A stretch of 64,000 nucleotides of DNA, taken from the NCBI GenBank assembly GCA_963747555.1, contig CAVVFZ010000009.1:214316-278315 (forward strand), read 5' to 3'. Each line of letters starts with the position of its first letter. Within the stretch, counting starts at the first letter, position 1. Shown here piece after piece: positions 44,067 to 53,176 of this stretch. This DNA comes from DUZB01 sp963747555 (GTDB lineage Bacteria > Desulfobacterota > DSM-4660 > Desulfatiglandales > Desulfatiglandaceae). The notes beneath the pieces were generated by a model. That model worked only from the letters and a program-made list of their open reading frames with translations. It was not told where the DNA came from and did not search any database. The translations under genes were made by a program, and so were the position numbers.

Positions 44067-45625
44067 GGATTCATCTCCTTCCTTTTCGGGGAAAGGGGGA
44101 CACCCACCACCATTTCGAGGTCCGCCCGGGCAACGCCCATGTCGCTCAATTTCCGCTCGGCTGTGAGGTTCTGATCGAGGTACGAACCGTAGGAAGCGAT
44201 CACATCCGCAAAGGAGACGTTCCCGGCCTCATAGCCTCTCGTGGAGACATCAAGGGCGTCTTTTGCGAGTTTTAAAACGCTGCCTCGATAAAGGTTTTCG
44301 TCGCGTTTTGCCAGGTCCAGGCGGTACCAGGCATCCCGCACCAGGAGATCGGTGGCGGCCTCCGAATTTTGAAGCTCCTTTTTAAGGGCGTTTAATTTCT
44401 GTTGCGTCTCTCGAATGTAGGCATCTTCGATGCCGTACCACGGTTTAAGCGGCAGGCCCGCACCCCGGTCTGCCCGGGTTGAAATCGGAAAATCGGTTTT
44501 GCGGCCGCTTGTGCCGATCTGAACGGTCGTTATGTCCTCATAAAAAGAGAGCCCCAGGGTGTATTGCGGAAGGATTTTCGTTTCAGCCAGTTCAATGAGC
44601 CGTTCCATCTTCCCCACCCGGGCCCGCATGCGTTGCAGTTCCTGGCGGCGTTTCCGGGCCAAGGGATAGAGACTCTCCAGGGGTGGGATAGCTTCCGGCG
44701 GATTGCGATCTTTCGGCTGGCTCAATCGGGCTTCCGGCGGAAGATTCAAAAGGGCCAGGATTCGGGACTTGACATTTTGCTTTTTTTCAATGACCGTCTT
44801 CAGATCTTCTTCCAGGATTTCCCGTCGAATCCGGACTTTGATGACATCCTGATAGCTGGTACCGCCGGTTTCGTACCGGCTGGCGGCCACCTGTTCCAGG
44901 TGCCGATAAAGGTCCAGGACTTCCCGGGAGATACCCTCCGCCTTGACCTCGTATAGAAGATTCCAGTAAGCCCTTCTCGCTTCCGTCACCGCCGTTTTTT
45001 TTGTTATTTCCAACTGCTCAAAAGCCTCCCGGACCGACTGGGTAACGATTTCCCCTTTGAGGGACAGGACCCCCGGAAAGGGAAAGAGCGTCCGCATGGG
45101 TTCCTTTGCCACCATGGGACCCACACCGGTCATCAATTCCTCCGTGAAGGCCGAATATTGCCGAAGAATGTCGTCTAAGGCCATCACCTGGCTGTAGGTA
45201 TCGATGGCGGCCCGGACATCGTCCCGGGCCGCCTGAATGCGGGGGTTTCGGATAAAGGCAAGGGTTTCGAGCGTTTCAAGGGAGTAGGGGTGTGCCAGCG
45301 CTTCAAGGGCAGCTTCGTTGTCATTTGCGGCAGGCTTTAGCGCCTTTAAAAGCCGGGATGGGGGCGTGAAAAAAGATACCTCCTTTTGCGGGGCCTTGAG
45401 CGCCTTCTCCCAAAGGGCTTTCTCTTTGTCGATTTGCTTCTTTTCCCGTTCGAAGTCGGTTCCGGCCGGACCTTCCGGCTTTTTTGGTTCTTCGGACGGT
45501 GAGAGAAATGAATAGGCGGGTGGTCGGTAATCATCAAGATCCCGATTCAAATGGGAATAGTCGGAACAGCCGACCATGAAGATCAACAGTAACAGAACCC
45601 ACGAAAAGGAGGATGGCTTGATCAT
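44063..45625 (-). CDS. TolC-family outer-membrane efflux lipoprotein (second of two)
   Basis: 520 residues. The signal sequence ends in a lipobox-like LIFMVGCSDYS, so it is probably acylated. A low-complexity linker (PSEEPKKPEGP) precedes the two helical-barrel repeats: LETLAFIRNPRIQAARDDVRAAID, VTEARRAYWNLLYEV and ASRYETGGTSYQDVIKVRI, then the second repeat with STRGYEAGNVSFADVIASYGSYLD. It forms the outer-membrane duct of a tripartite pump. The stop overlaps the cusB start, and the start overlaps the stop of the other TolC-type gene by four bases. Confidence 0.92.
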   Translation of the reverse strand: MIKPSSFSWVLLLLIFMVGCSDYSHLNRDLDDYRPPAYSFLSPSEEPKKPEGPAGTDFEREKKQIDKEKALWEKALKAPQKEVSFFTPPSRLLKALKPAANDNEAALEALAHPYSLETLETLAFIRNPRIQAARDDVRAAIDTYSQVMALDDILRQYSAFTEELMTGVGPMVAKEPMRTLFPFPGVLSLKGEIVTQSVREAFEQLEITKKTAVTEARRAYWNLLYEVKAEGISREVLDLYRHLEQVAASRYETGGTSYQDVIKVRIRREILEEDLKTVIEKKQNVKSRILALLNLPPEARLSQPKDRNPPEAIPPLESLYPLARKRRQELQRMRARVGKMERLIELAETKILPQYTLGLSFYEDITTVQIGTSGRKTDFPISTRADRGAGLPLKPWYGIEDAYIRETQQKLNALKKELQNSEAATDLLVRDAWYRLDLAKRDENLYRGSVLKLAKDALDVSTRGYEAGNVSFADVIASYGSYLDQNLTAERKLSDMGVARADLEMVVGVPLSPKRKEMNP

Positions 45626-46953
45626 TTCATTTCCTCCTGGGCCTTTTCTTTGCTTCCGGCGGGCTTTTGAGTGATGGTTTGTCCCACCAACTGCTCCAGG
45701 GAGGCGAGGACCTTTCCGTAGTCGGCGCTGGCCCTTGCCAGGGCCAGTTGAAAATTGTAATAGACGGCCTGGGTCTCCACAAAATCGGAAAAAGAAGCCT
45801 GCCCCTCGCGGTACCAGGTTTCGGCGATCTCCATGGCGTTCACGGCTTGTGGCAGCAGATCGTCCCGGTAGAGGGTGACCAGGCGGCGTGCATTGTTGAG
45901 GCGAAAAAAGAGGTCGTGCACCCGGGTCCGGATATCGGTGACAACGGCTTCCTCCGCCGCTTTGGCTTTTCGAATCCCCGCCTCGGCGCGGGCCACCCGT
46001 CCCCTGTTCTTATCGAACCACAAGGGGATGGTTACTCCCACCTGGAGGCCGAATGCGTCCCTGCCGGAATCCTTGGGCTGTACGGGGATGTCGGGTTCGC
46101 CGATGCTGGAATAGGAGATGCCCACATTGAAATCGGGGAGGTTTTCAAAGCGGGCCAGCTCGTTCCTGGCATCGGCACGGTCCACAAGGGCCCGAGCGAT
46201 GCGAAGGTCTTCCTGGTTGGCCTCGGCCAGTCTGTAAAGTCCTTTGAGGTCGAACACTACCGGCTGGAATTCCGCCTCCAGAAGCTTTCCGATTTTTGCA
46301 TCGGGCGCCCGGTTCAGGATTCCGTTCAGCCGGGTTTTTTCGGTCTGTTCCAGCTCCGCCAGCAAAATCCCGTCATAACGGATCTGTCCCAACTGCGACT
46401 GGGCCTTGACCATGTCCATCAATGAAGCCCGGTCTTTGGCGTAGGCGGTTTCACCCACCTTCCGAAGGTGTTCCAGCAGCCGCCGGTTTTCAGCAACAAC
46501 CCTCTTGGCGGTGCGGATATAGAGTAGTTCGTAAAAAGACCTTCGGACCGATGCCATAATCTCCTTGACCGTTCTGTCCAGTCTGATATGGGCGACCCTC
46601 GCCTCTGCTTCTATTACCTTTCCCGCCTGTGAAAGCTTGCCGGGGAAAGGAATTTTCTGATTCAAGCTGGCAATCCAGTCCTGAGGTCCCAGACGGGTCT
46701 CGATCGGTTCGGGAAAATAGGTGAATTTTAACTCCGGATCCGGATAACCCGTGGTAATGCGGTACTGTTCGACAGTTTCCCGCCACGCTTCGCGGGCTTC
46801 GCGGACGGATGGATTGTTCAGGTAGGCGTATCCGATAAGATCTTGGACCGCGACCCTGTCCATAAGCTGGACATCCGTTCCTGCGGCAAGTACGGTGCCA
46901 ACCAGCGTGGCTGCGAAAGCAATGACCAAGACCGGCTGAATGATCCATTTCAT
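45622..46953 (-). CDS. TolC-family outer-membrane efflux protein (first of two)
   Basis: 443 residues. The signal peptide (MKWIIQPVLVIAFAATLVG, cleaved near VLAAG) is followed by an OEP domain: LIGYAYLNNPSVREAREAW, LNQKIPFPGKLSQAGKVIEAEARVA, VRRSFYELLYI and NLPDFNVGISYSSIGEPD. AAGGAAG precedes ATG 46953; the in-frame extension to 47043 is less likely. It is the first gene of the efflux operon. Having two outer-membrane components in one operon suggests one pairs with another pump, or the two form a mixed channel. There is no lipobox, in contrast to its neighbour. Confidence 0.92.
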   Translation of the reverse strand: MKWIIQPVLVIAFAATLVGTVLAAGTDVQLMDRVAVQDLIGYAYLNNPSVREAREAWRETVEQYRITTGYPDPELKFTYFPEPIETRLGPQDWIASLNQKIPFPGKLSQAGKVIEAEARVAHIRLDRTVKEIMASVRRSFYELLYIRTAKRVVAENRRLLEHLRKVGETAYAKDRASLMDMVKAQSQLGQIRYDGILLAELEQTEKTRLNGILNRAPDAKIGKLLEAEFQPVVFDLKGLYRLAEANQEDLRIARALVDRADARNELARFENLPDFNVGISYSSIGEPDIPVQPKDSGRDAFGLQVGVTIPLWFDKNRGRVARAEAGIRKAKAAEEAVVTDIRTRVHDLFFRLNNARRLVTLYRDDLLPQAVNAMEIAETWYREGQASFSDFVETQAVYYNFQLALARASADYGKVLASLEQLVGQTITQKPAGSKEKAQEEMK

Positions 46954-47325
46954 GGGTTGCTTCCTTGGGGTTTTATCTCTTGGCCAATCATGACTGCCCT
47001 GTGAGGGGTTGCCTGAACTGCTTTGCACGGTGTTCACCACCAAAATATCGACATTTCTTATAGCAAAATAGAGGGAGCCTGTGAGCTTATGTCCTGATTT
47101 TCATTATGTTAACAGATTCCCTTCAAATTTCAAAATATTATCCTTATCCTCCCATATGATTACTCAAAATCAATTCAGTTCCACAATGGGGTGAATCCAG
47201 TATTTATTTCCCGTGAAAGGATAATTATTCAAAACGAATGAGGATTAAACCCCATTTGCTTTGTTAAGATAATATCTTAACCTAAAATTAATCCCGAATT
47301 GAGAACGATTTAAAGGAGGATTGTT
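46954..47325. other. AT-rich divergent intergenic region
   Basis: About 370 bases, clearly more AT-rich than the genes on both sides. It separates the cus operon (-) from a short plus-strand ORF. A perfect palindrome is at 47263-47281. No gene is seen. Confidence 0.6.
47263..47281. promoter_or_regulatory. Perfect 19-base palindrome, putative operator
   Basis: GTTAAGATA (47263-47271), A, then TATCTTAAC (47273-47281). The symmetry and AT-rich setting suggest binding by a dimeric repressor. It lies 45 bases before a start codon with an AAAGGAGG site and could serve both directions. No T-run follows, so it is not a terminator. Confidence 0.5.
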
Positions 47326-47406
47326 ATGAAATCCTGTTCACGAATCCGAATCATCCCGGCGTGTTGGCTTTTTGCTTTCTGTCTCTTGAAACCCGTTCAC
47401 CCATAA
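47326..47406 (+). pseudogene. Orphan signal-peptide ORF (26 aa)
   Basis: ATG 47326 has a near-perfect ribosome site (AAAGGAGG). The short product MKSCSRIRIIPACWLFAFCL and six more residues looks like a signal peptide that ends at TAA TAA TGA. The mature part is missing. It is probably the 5' remnant of an exported-protein gene whose body has been lost or replaced by the kinase fragment that follows. Confidence 0.45.
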
Positions 47407-47415
47407 TAATGAGGA

Positions 47416-48159
47416 GGCCTTCAAAGCGGACTGCCGCGATTCCGGAATGAAGTGGCGGCCATGGCGCAGGTGAGGCACCCCAATGTGCTTCAGATTTTAG
47501 ATTACGGTTCCATCACCGTCGGGGGAGAAGACGCACGCATCACCCGTGAATATATCGTCATGAAATTCATTTCCGGAAGCACGCTACGCTCCACCATGTC
47601 GGAGGATGGATTTTTTCCGGAAGAGGACCTCATCCGTGAATGGCTGATGGATTTTTTTCTGCCCGTGCTCGACGGAATGGAAACCCTTCACGCTGCGAAA
47701 ATCATTCACCGGGATTTAAAGATGGATGAAATCCAGGTCGCCAATCTGCAGTATGTTGACTTTTTAAACCAACAAATATCACTTCTTACCGTTGAAACCG
47801 GCGCCGTGAGAGCCGCCGACGGAAAAATCTGTTTGATGTTAGGAGAGGTGCTTGACGGGTATGAGCCGATATTTTTCAAGGAAGGCCGGTTCCACGTAAA
47901 AAATCCTGTCCATGCGGCCTGTCCCATGGGCCGTGCAGAAGATCTCATCGGCCGACGCCGCAAAACCCGGTGGAACCTATTCCGTCATGGGTGGGGTCAT
48001 GGACAACCCGCATCCGGAAAGTTCTCTTCCAAGGCCCCTTCAACGTCAGCCCTGGGAAGCATTCCAAGAGGTTGGTTTCCGGTGCGCCAAAAGCATTGTT
48101 TCCCGCTCAGAATAAATCTCTTCCCATGCAGAAGTCCTAAGCCGGCGAAACGGAAATGA
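47416..48159 (+). pseudogene. Truncated Ser/Thr protein kinase fragment
   Basis: The frame begins inside the kinase N-lobe without a start codon: FRNEVAAMAQVRHPNVLQIL, then EYIVMKFISGSTLRSTM and a catalytic loop IIHRDLKMDEI (usual form HRDLKPDNI). The ATP-binding glycine loop and lysine lie upstream and are absent, and no DFG motif follows. After about position 47735 the text (NLQYVDFLNQQISLLTVE and on) no longer resembles a kinase, so a junction with another gene seems to be there. Near 47940 a second frame looks better, which hints at a further indel. It is not expected to be active. Confidence 0.5.
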
Positions 48160-48441
48160 CCGGCGCAATACACCGAATTTGTAGGAAAATCTCTAAATCG
48201 TTCCGATTGGTGTAGTTGAATGCCCATGCATGTTTGCTGTCGATTCCAATTTGAGAATTTCATCGTGATTTCGAAAGAATATCGAACCGTATAATGCAGT
48301 ACATGATATTTTGTCAGCCTATACAGGATGCACCCAATTGAAAATGTGTGCCGGATGTGTCAATTATTAAAAGGATAAATGTGCACAAATTTTTTCGTTA
48401 ATTCAAAATAAACAAGAAAGGAGGCGTGCATTTCTTTTTCA

Positions 48442-49654
48442 ATGGAATTCTGGACGTTATTCAGTGAGGCGGCCAAGACGGCCCTTGGCTTTTTCTGGAA
48501 ATCCGGCTGGGCCTTTGTCCTGGGTTATTTCATCAGCGCCATGATACAGGCATTCGTTCCCAAAGGCCGGCTCACCCCCTATTTGGGTGGCGCCGATACC
48601 AAGAGCGTCGGATTGGCGACCGCTTTTCGGGGCCATCAGCTCTTCATGCTCCTTTGCGGCGCTGGCCACCGCAAGGGCACTGGTGATGAAAGGCGCGCAT
48701 TTCGTTGCCGCCATAGCCTTCATGTTCGCCTCCACCAATCTGGTCATTGAGCTGGGCATTCTGATTCTCATATTCCTGGGATGGCAGTTCCTGGCCGCCG
48801 AAATTATCGGCGGACTGGTTCTTATCATCATCAGCCGTCAGTTGGTGTAGTGGACCTATCCCGAGGCGTGGCTTAAAAATGCGAGGGAAAAGGTGGAGCA
48901 GGACGCCGGCGGGGAGGAAGACGACTTTGACTGGCGCAAGCGGATCCGCAGCGCAGAAGGCTGGCGCCTGGTGGGCAACACCTTCGTGGGGGAATGGAAA
49001 ATGGTCTGGCAGGAGATCACCATCGGATTCACCGTGGCGGGGCTCGTTGCGGTATTGGTGCCCCACGCATTCTGGAAGGCCATCTTTATGGCGGAAAAGG
49101 CGGCCGAAAGTCCCCTTTACTTTCCCGTGGCCCTGGAAAATGCCCTGCTGGCGCCTTTCGTGGCGGCCGCCACCTTTATCGGCTCCATGGGCAATATTCC
49201 ACTGGCAACAGTCCTCAATTCAAGCGGCGTGCTCTTTGCCGGCATCATGGGGTTTATCTATTCCGACTTAATGGTGCCCCCCCTGGTGGAGATCAACGCC
49301 CGCTATTATGGTTGGCGGGTGGCCCTCTACATTGCGGCGGTCATGTATGTAAGCATCGTGGCCACCGCTCTTATTTTGCACTACGGGTTTGCGTTTTTGG
49401 GGATCACGCCAAAAAGCGCACGGGCCGTAAAGGAGGTGGCACAGTTCAAACTGGATTACACCTTTTGGATGAACGTGGCCGCGGTCGGATTGGTCGCGTG
49501 GCTCTCATGGCTCAACCGTTCCTGGCGCCGACATAATGAGGGAATGGAGATGGAAATGGGCGGCGGCGGCAAAATCAAGAAATTCATCACTTTTGCGGCA
49601 CTTGGCATTCTGGCGATGGGCATTGTCGTTTATTTGTTTTTGGCCATAAGCTGA
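48442..49654 (+). pseudogene. Predicted permease (COG0701/ArsP-like), frameshift and in-frame stop
   Basis: The first frame encodes WTLFSEAAKTALGFFWKSGWAFVLGYFISAMIQAFVP, ending near 48627 at a TTTTCGGGG run. The second frame carries on with SSCSFAALATARALVMKG, FVAAIAFMFASTNLVIELG and GGLVLIIISRQLV. A TAG at 48848-48850 interrupts it, then the same frame resumes WTYPEAWLKNAREKVEQD and finishes as a multi-pass membrane protein with FVAAATFIGSMGNIPLATVL and FIYSDLMVPPLVEINARYYG. Members of this family are eight-helix transporters, some exporting organoarsenicals. Together the parts give about 400 residues, full length. Transport of an arsenic or metal compound is inference from the family and neighbours. 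Confidence 0.8.
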
Positions 49655-49905
49655 CCGATGATGCGAACACAGACGACAGTAAGCGGGATGAAGAAACTTT
49701 TTGCTCTGATACCGGCAGCCCCCTAATCCTGGACACAGCAACAGCGCCTGGTGGGACCGGATACGGAATATGGGTCGCCCAGTTGGATCGGAAATACGAA
49801 CAAGAATCTGATCCGACGCCGCAAAGCATTCGGAGACCGGGGCTGGACTTGTCCCGGCGGCGTTCCGGGAAGCTGTTGATTTTTACCCGACAAAAGGAGA
49901 AGCAC

Positions 49906-51674
49906 TTGGACGTTACCAAAGAGATCACCCGTCGCGATTTTATCAAAGCCGCCGGCGCGGGCCTTTTTCTGGCGGGTCTTCACTGTGCGCTGCCGTTGCC
50001 GGCCTGGGCGCTCAAGGCAAACGCCGGCATCAAAAAGAGAAGACCTAAAAGCCGCTATGATCTGACCATCGGCTATTCCCCCTTCAGATCGACGGTCGGA
50101 AGGGACCGCCACCGCCATCAACGGCACGGTGCCCGGGCCGCTGGTCCACCTGCGGGAAGGCGATGATGTCGAGCTCAACGTCACCAACCGATTGATGGAT
50201 ACCGAACATGCCTCCATCCACTGGCACGGCATCCTGGTGCCGTTTCCGCATGGACGGGGTGCCGGGAGTGAACTTCAACGGCATCCAGCCCGGAGAGACC
50301 TACGAGTACCGCTACCGGGTCAAACAGGCCGGCACCTACTGGTATCACAGCCATTCCCGCTTTCAGGAGCAGACCGGCACCTACGGTCCCCTGATCATCG
50401 ACCCCAAGGACGGCGAGCCGTTCGACTATGACCGGGATTACGCGGTCGTGCTCTCCGACTGGTCCTTCGAGGACCCGGAGACCATCTTCCGCCACATCAA
50501 CCTGATGGGCCACTATTACAATTTCCAGCGGCGCACCGTGGGGGAGTTCTTTCGATGACGTGGGCGAGCGACGGCTTCATGGATACGCTCGCGGACCGCA
50601 TGGCCTGGGGCAGAATGCGGATGAGCCCGGTCGATCTGCTCGACGTGACCGGCCTACACCTATACCTACCTGATGAACGGCCACTCGCCGGACATGAACT
50701 GGACGGCGCTGTTCAACCCGGGCGAGACGATCCGCCTGCGCTTCATCAACGCCTCGACCATGACCAACTTCGACGTGCGCATTCCGGGGCTGGACATGGA
50801 GGTGGTCATGGCCGACGGCAAGGCGGTGCGGCCGGTGTACGTGCACGAATTTCGCATCGGCGTGGCCGAGACCTACGATGTGCTGGTGCGGCCGAGGGAG
50901 GACGGGCCTTTACCATCTTTGCCGAATCCCTGGACCGCAGCGGTTACACCCGGGGCACCCTGTCTCCCGAGCCGGGCATGGAGGCGCCGGTGCCCGCCCT
51001 GCGGCCCCGGCCGGTGCGGCGCCTGGAAGATATCGGCATGGGCGGGATGGACGACAGCGTGTTCGGCGGCATGGAGCCGACAAGATGAAGATGAGGCGGC
51101 ATGGTAAAGATGGACGCCGCAGCACGGATGCCCCGAGATCCCCGGCCCCAACGGTCCAAAGCCCTTCAAGCCGGAAAAGGAACATCCAACGTGGCCATGG
51201 TGATCATGAATCCCAAATACCGCCTGGACGAGCCGGGCATCGGCCTCGGGGAGGACGGCTGGCGGGTGCTGACCTACGCCGACCTGGTCTCCGACGAGCC
51301 GCAAGTCTACTCCGATATCGTCGACCGGGAGATGACCATCAACATCACCGCCAACATGGAGCGCTACATGTTCTCCTTCGACGGCAAGAAATTCAGCGAG
51401 CACCCGGGACCCTATCTTTTCCGTCACAACGAGCGTCTGCGCCTCTTTCTGGTCAACCACACCATGATGGAGCATCCCATTCATCTGCACGGCATGTGGA
51501 TGCAGCTGGAGAACGGCGCCGACAAACTGCCCTTCAAACACACCATACTCACCAAGCCGGGCGGGGTGCTGTCCGTGTTGATCACCCCCGATCGAAAAAG
51601 GCGACTGGGCCTTCCACTGCCACCTGCTCTATCACATGGAAGCGGGAATGTTCCAGGTCGTCCGGGTTGCCTGA
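49906..51674 (+). pseudogene. copA: Copper-resistance multicopper oxidase CopA, multiple frameshifts
   Basis: A TTG start at 49906 (AAAGGAG upstream) opens a Tat signal, TRRDFIKAAGAGLFLAGLHC. The rest is spread over three frames with at least five shifts (near 50090, 50250, 50535-50660, 50905, 51090 and 51595). All four copper motifs are still there: SIHWHGILVP, YWYHSHSRFQEQ, HPIHLHGMWM and, in the last frame, FHCHLLYHMEAGM. These are the type 1, 2 and 3 sites of the periplasmic oxidase that converts Cu(I) to the less toxic Cu(II). Length (about 590 codons) is normal. Base composition is markedly GC-richer than the surroundings, suggesting transfer. Confidence 0.85.
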
Positions 51675-51691
51675 AGGAGAGCAGAGATGCA

Positions 51692-52542
51692 ATGAAGACA
51701 GACTGATGTTCTGTTGCTTCTGCTGCTCCTGCCGGCCACTGGTCCGGCCTCGGAGGATCCGTTTGCCGATCCGGAAGACCGCGGATTCCCGGCCGACTAC
51801 CACGAGGTGGAAACCGATCCCGCAGCCGGGCGAGCCGATCCAAAAATATGCCGAGGACGCACAAGCGGGCGCGCAGCAGAATTTCGGCGTCCAGTTCGTC
51901 CATGACAACGAGATCTTTGCCGTCTTTCATGGGCGACCGTTTCGAATACCAGACAAACGAGGGAGAAGAAGCCCTGCTGTGGGATGTCCAGGCCTGGGTC
52001 GGGGCCGACTACAACAAGCTGTGGTTCAAGAGCGAGGGAACCTGGCTGATGGACGGGACAAGGTCGAGGAGGCCGAAACCGAGCTGCTCTACAGCCGCAA
52101 CATCGCCTCCTTCTGGGATCTGCAGATGGGGATCCGCCACGATTTCAAGCCGGATCCCGACCGGACCTTCGCCGCTTTCGGCATTCAGGGGCTGGCGCCC
52201 TACTGGTTCGAGATGGAGGCCACCGCCTATCTCAGCGAGGACGGCGATCTTTCGGCCGCCCTGGAAGTCGAATATGACCTGCTGCTCACCCAGCGCCTCA
52301 TCCTGCAGCCGCGGCTGGAGACCGGTTTCGCCCTGCAGGAGGTCGAGGAATACGGCGTCGGCAGGGCATAAACTATATTGAACTGGGCTTTCGGCTGCGT
52401 TACGAAATCAGCCGGGAATTCGCCCCTTATATCGGCATTTCCTGGCAGCCGAAAGCTCGGCGGAACGGCGGAATTGGCGGAAGCCGAAGGTGAGGATACC
52501 GACATTCTTTCCTTCGTGGCCGGGATAAGGGTGTGGTTTTGA
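51692..52542 (+). pseudogene. copB: Copper-resistance outer-membrane protein CopB, frameshifted
   Basis: Starting near ATG 51692, the frames combine to a signal sequence (LLLLLLPATGPASEDPF), then DNEIFAV, GDRFEYQTNEGEEALLWDVQAWVGADYNKLWFKSEG, ETELLYSRNIASFWDLQMGIRHDF, LAPYWFEMEATAYLSEDGDLSAALEVEYDLLLTQRLILQPRLE, and the ending DILSFVAGIRVWF with a terminal aromatic residue, as for outer-membrane barrels. At least four shifts are needed (near 51705, 51820-51930, 52055 and 52365). CopB follows CopA in typical plasmid or island copper operons. It is as GC-rich as copA. Confidence 0.82.
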
Positions 52543-53176
52543 AAGGCTGCGCCTGTCTATAAAAGCTTTTGATATCGATGTGTTAAAACACACCGCCTGA
52601 AAAATGATGATGTGAAAACCACGGTACGGTTTATCCGGATTGACGTCACTGTTAGACAATACCTCATCCAGATAAACCGCCTCATTATCTCCCGTCCTGA
52701 TATCCAGTAGGGATAGCAGGTCTCCGGATCCCTCAAACTATTATTGACGAGCAATAACCATACCGAACAGATTTCGAAATTGCCGACATATATTCACGCT
52801 TATTTCAGAGGAGTTGGCTCACTTGATTGAAAATGCTTCGCCGAGACCGGGTATTTTTTCCCGGCCCACGTGTTCAGCCGGGTAGAAACGAACCGTTGAT
52901 GTCGGCAATTCTTTAATCGAATATTTTATAATGGATCTCGCGACTCAATTACTGCTCCTTTAAATTCCAAAAGCGATCATGTCCAGAAAATGAAAATCGC
53001 CTATTAAGCGAGTGACAAGTAGCTCCATTTCATGCATAATTATTGAAAAAACGTAAAATGAACTGTGCAACCGTCGAAAAATTATTCGGCATGTTATTTG
53101 CCGAATAAGTTTGAGCTACGAATGAAAATCGACATTTTAAACCACTGCCAGTCTTACCCATGGAAGGAGGCTACTC
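52543..53176. other. Long intergenic region upstream of a binding-protein gene
   Basis: 634 bases in which composition drops sharply from the GC-rich cop genes to AT-rich. TATAAT occurs at 52927-52932 without a good -35. A perfect hairpin TTATTCGGCA / TGCCGAATAA (53082-53091, 53099-53108; seven-base loop) stands 68 bases before the next start. A 65-codon minus-strand ORF at 52557-52754 shows no features of a real gene. Confidence 0.45.

Noticed and set aside
45667..46425. 252-codon plus-strand ORF opposite the first TolC-type gene
   Set aside because: Antisense shadow of an intact outer-membrane protein gene.
48848..48850. In-frame TAG in the permease as a possible pyrrolysine codon
   Set aside because: The same gene has a frameshift 220 bases upstream and nothing in the window hints at pyrrolysine machinery; a base error or nonsense mutation is simpler.
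52557..52754. 65-codon minus-strand ORF downstream of copB
   Set aside because: Basic, unstructured composition with no ribosome site; probably chance.
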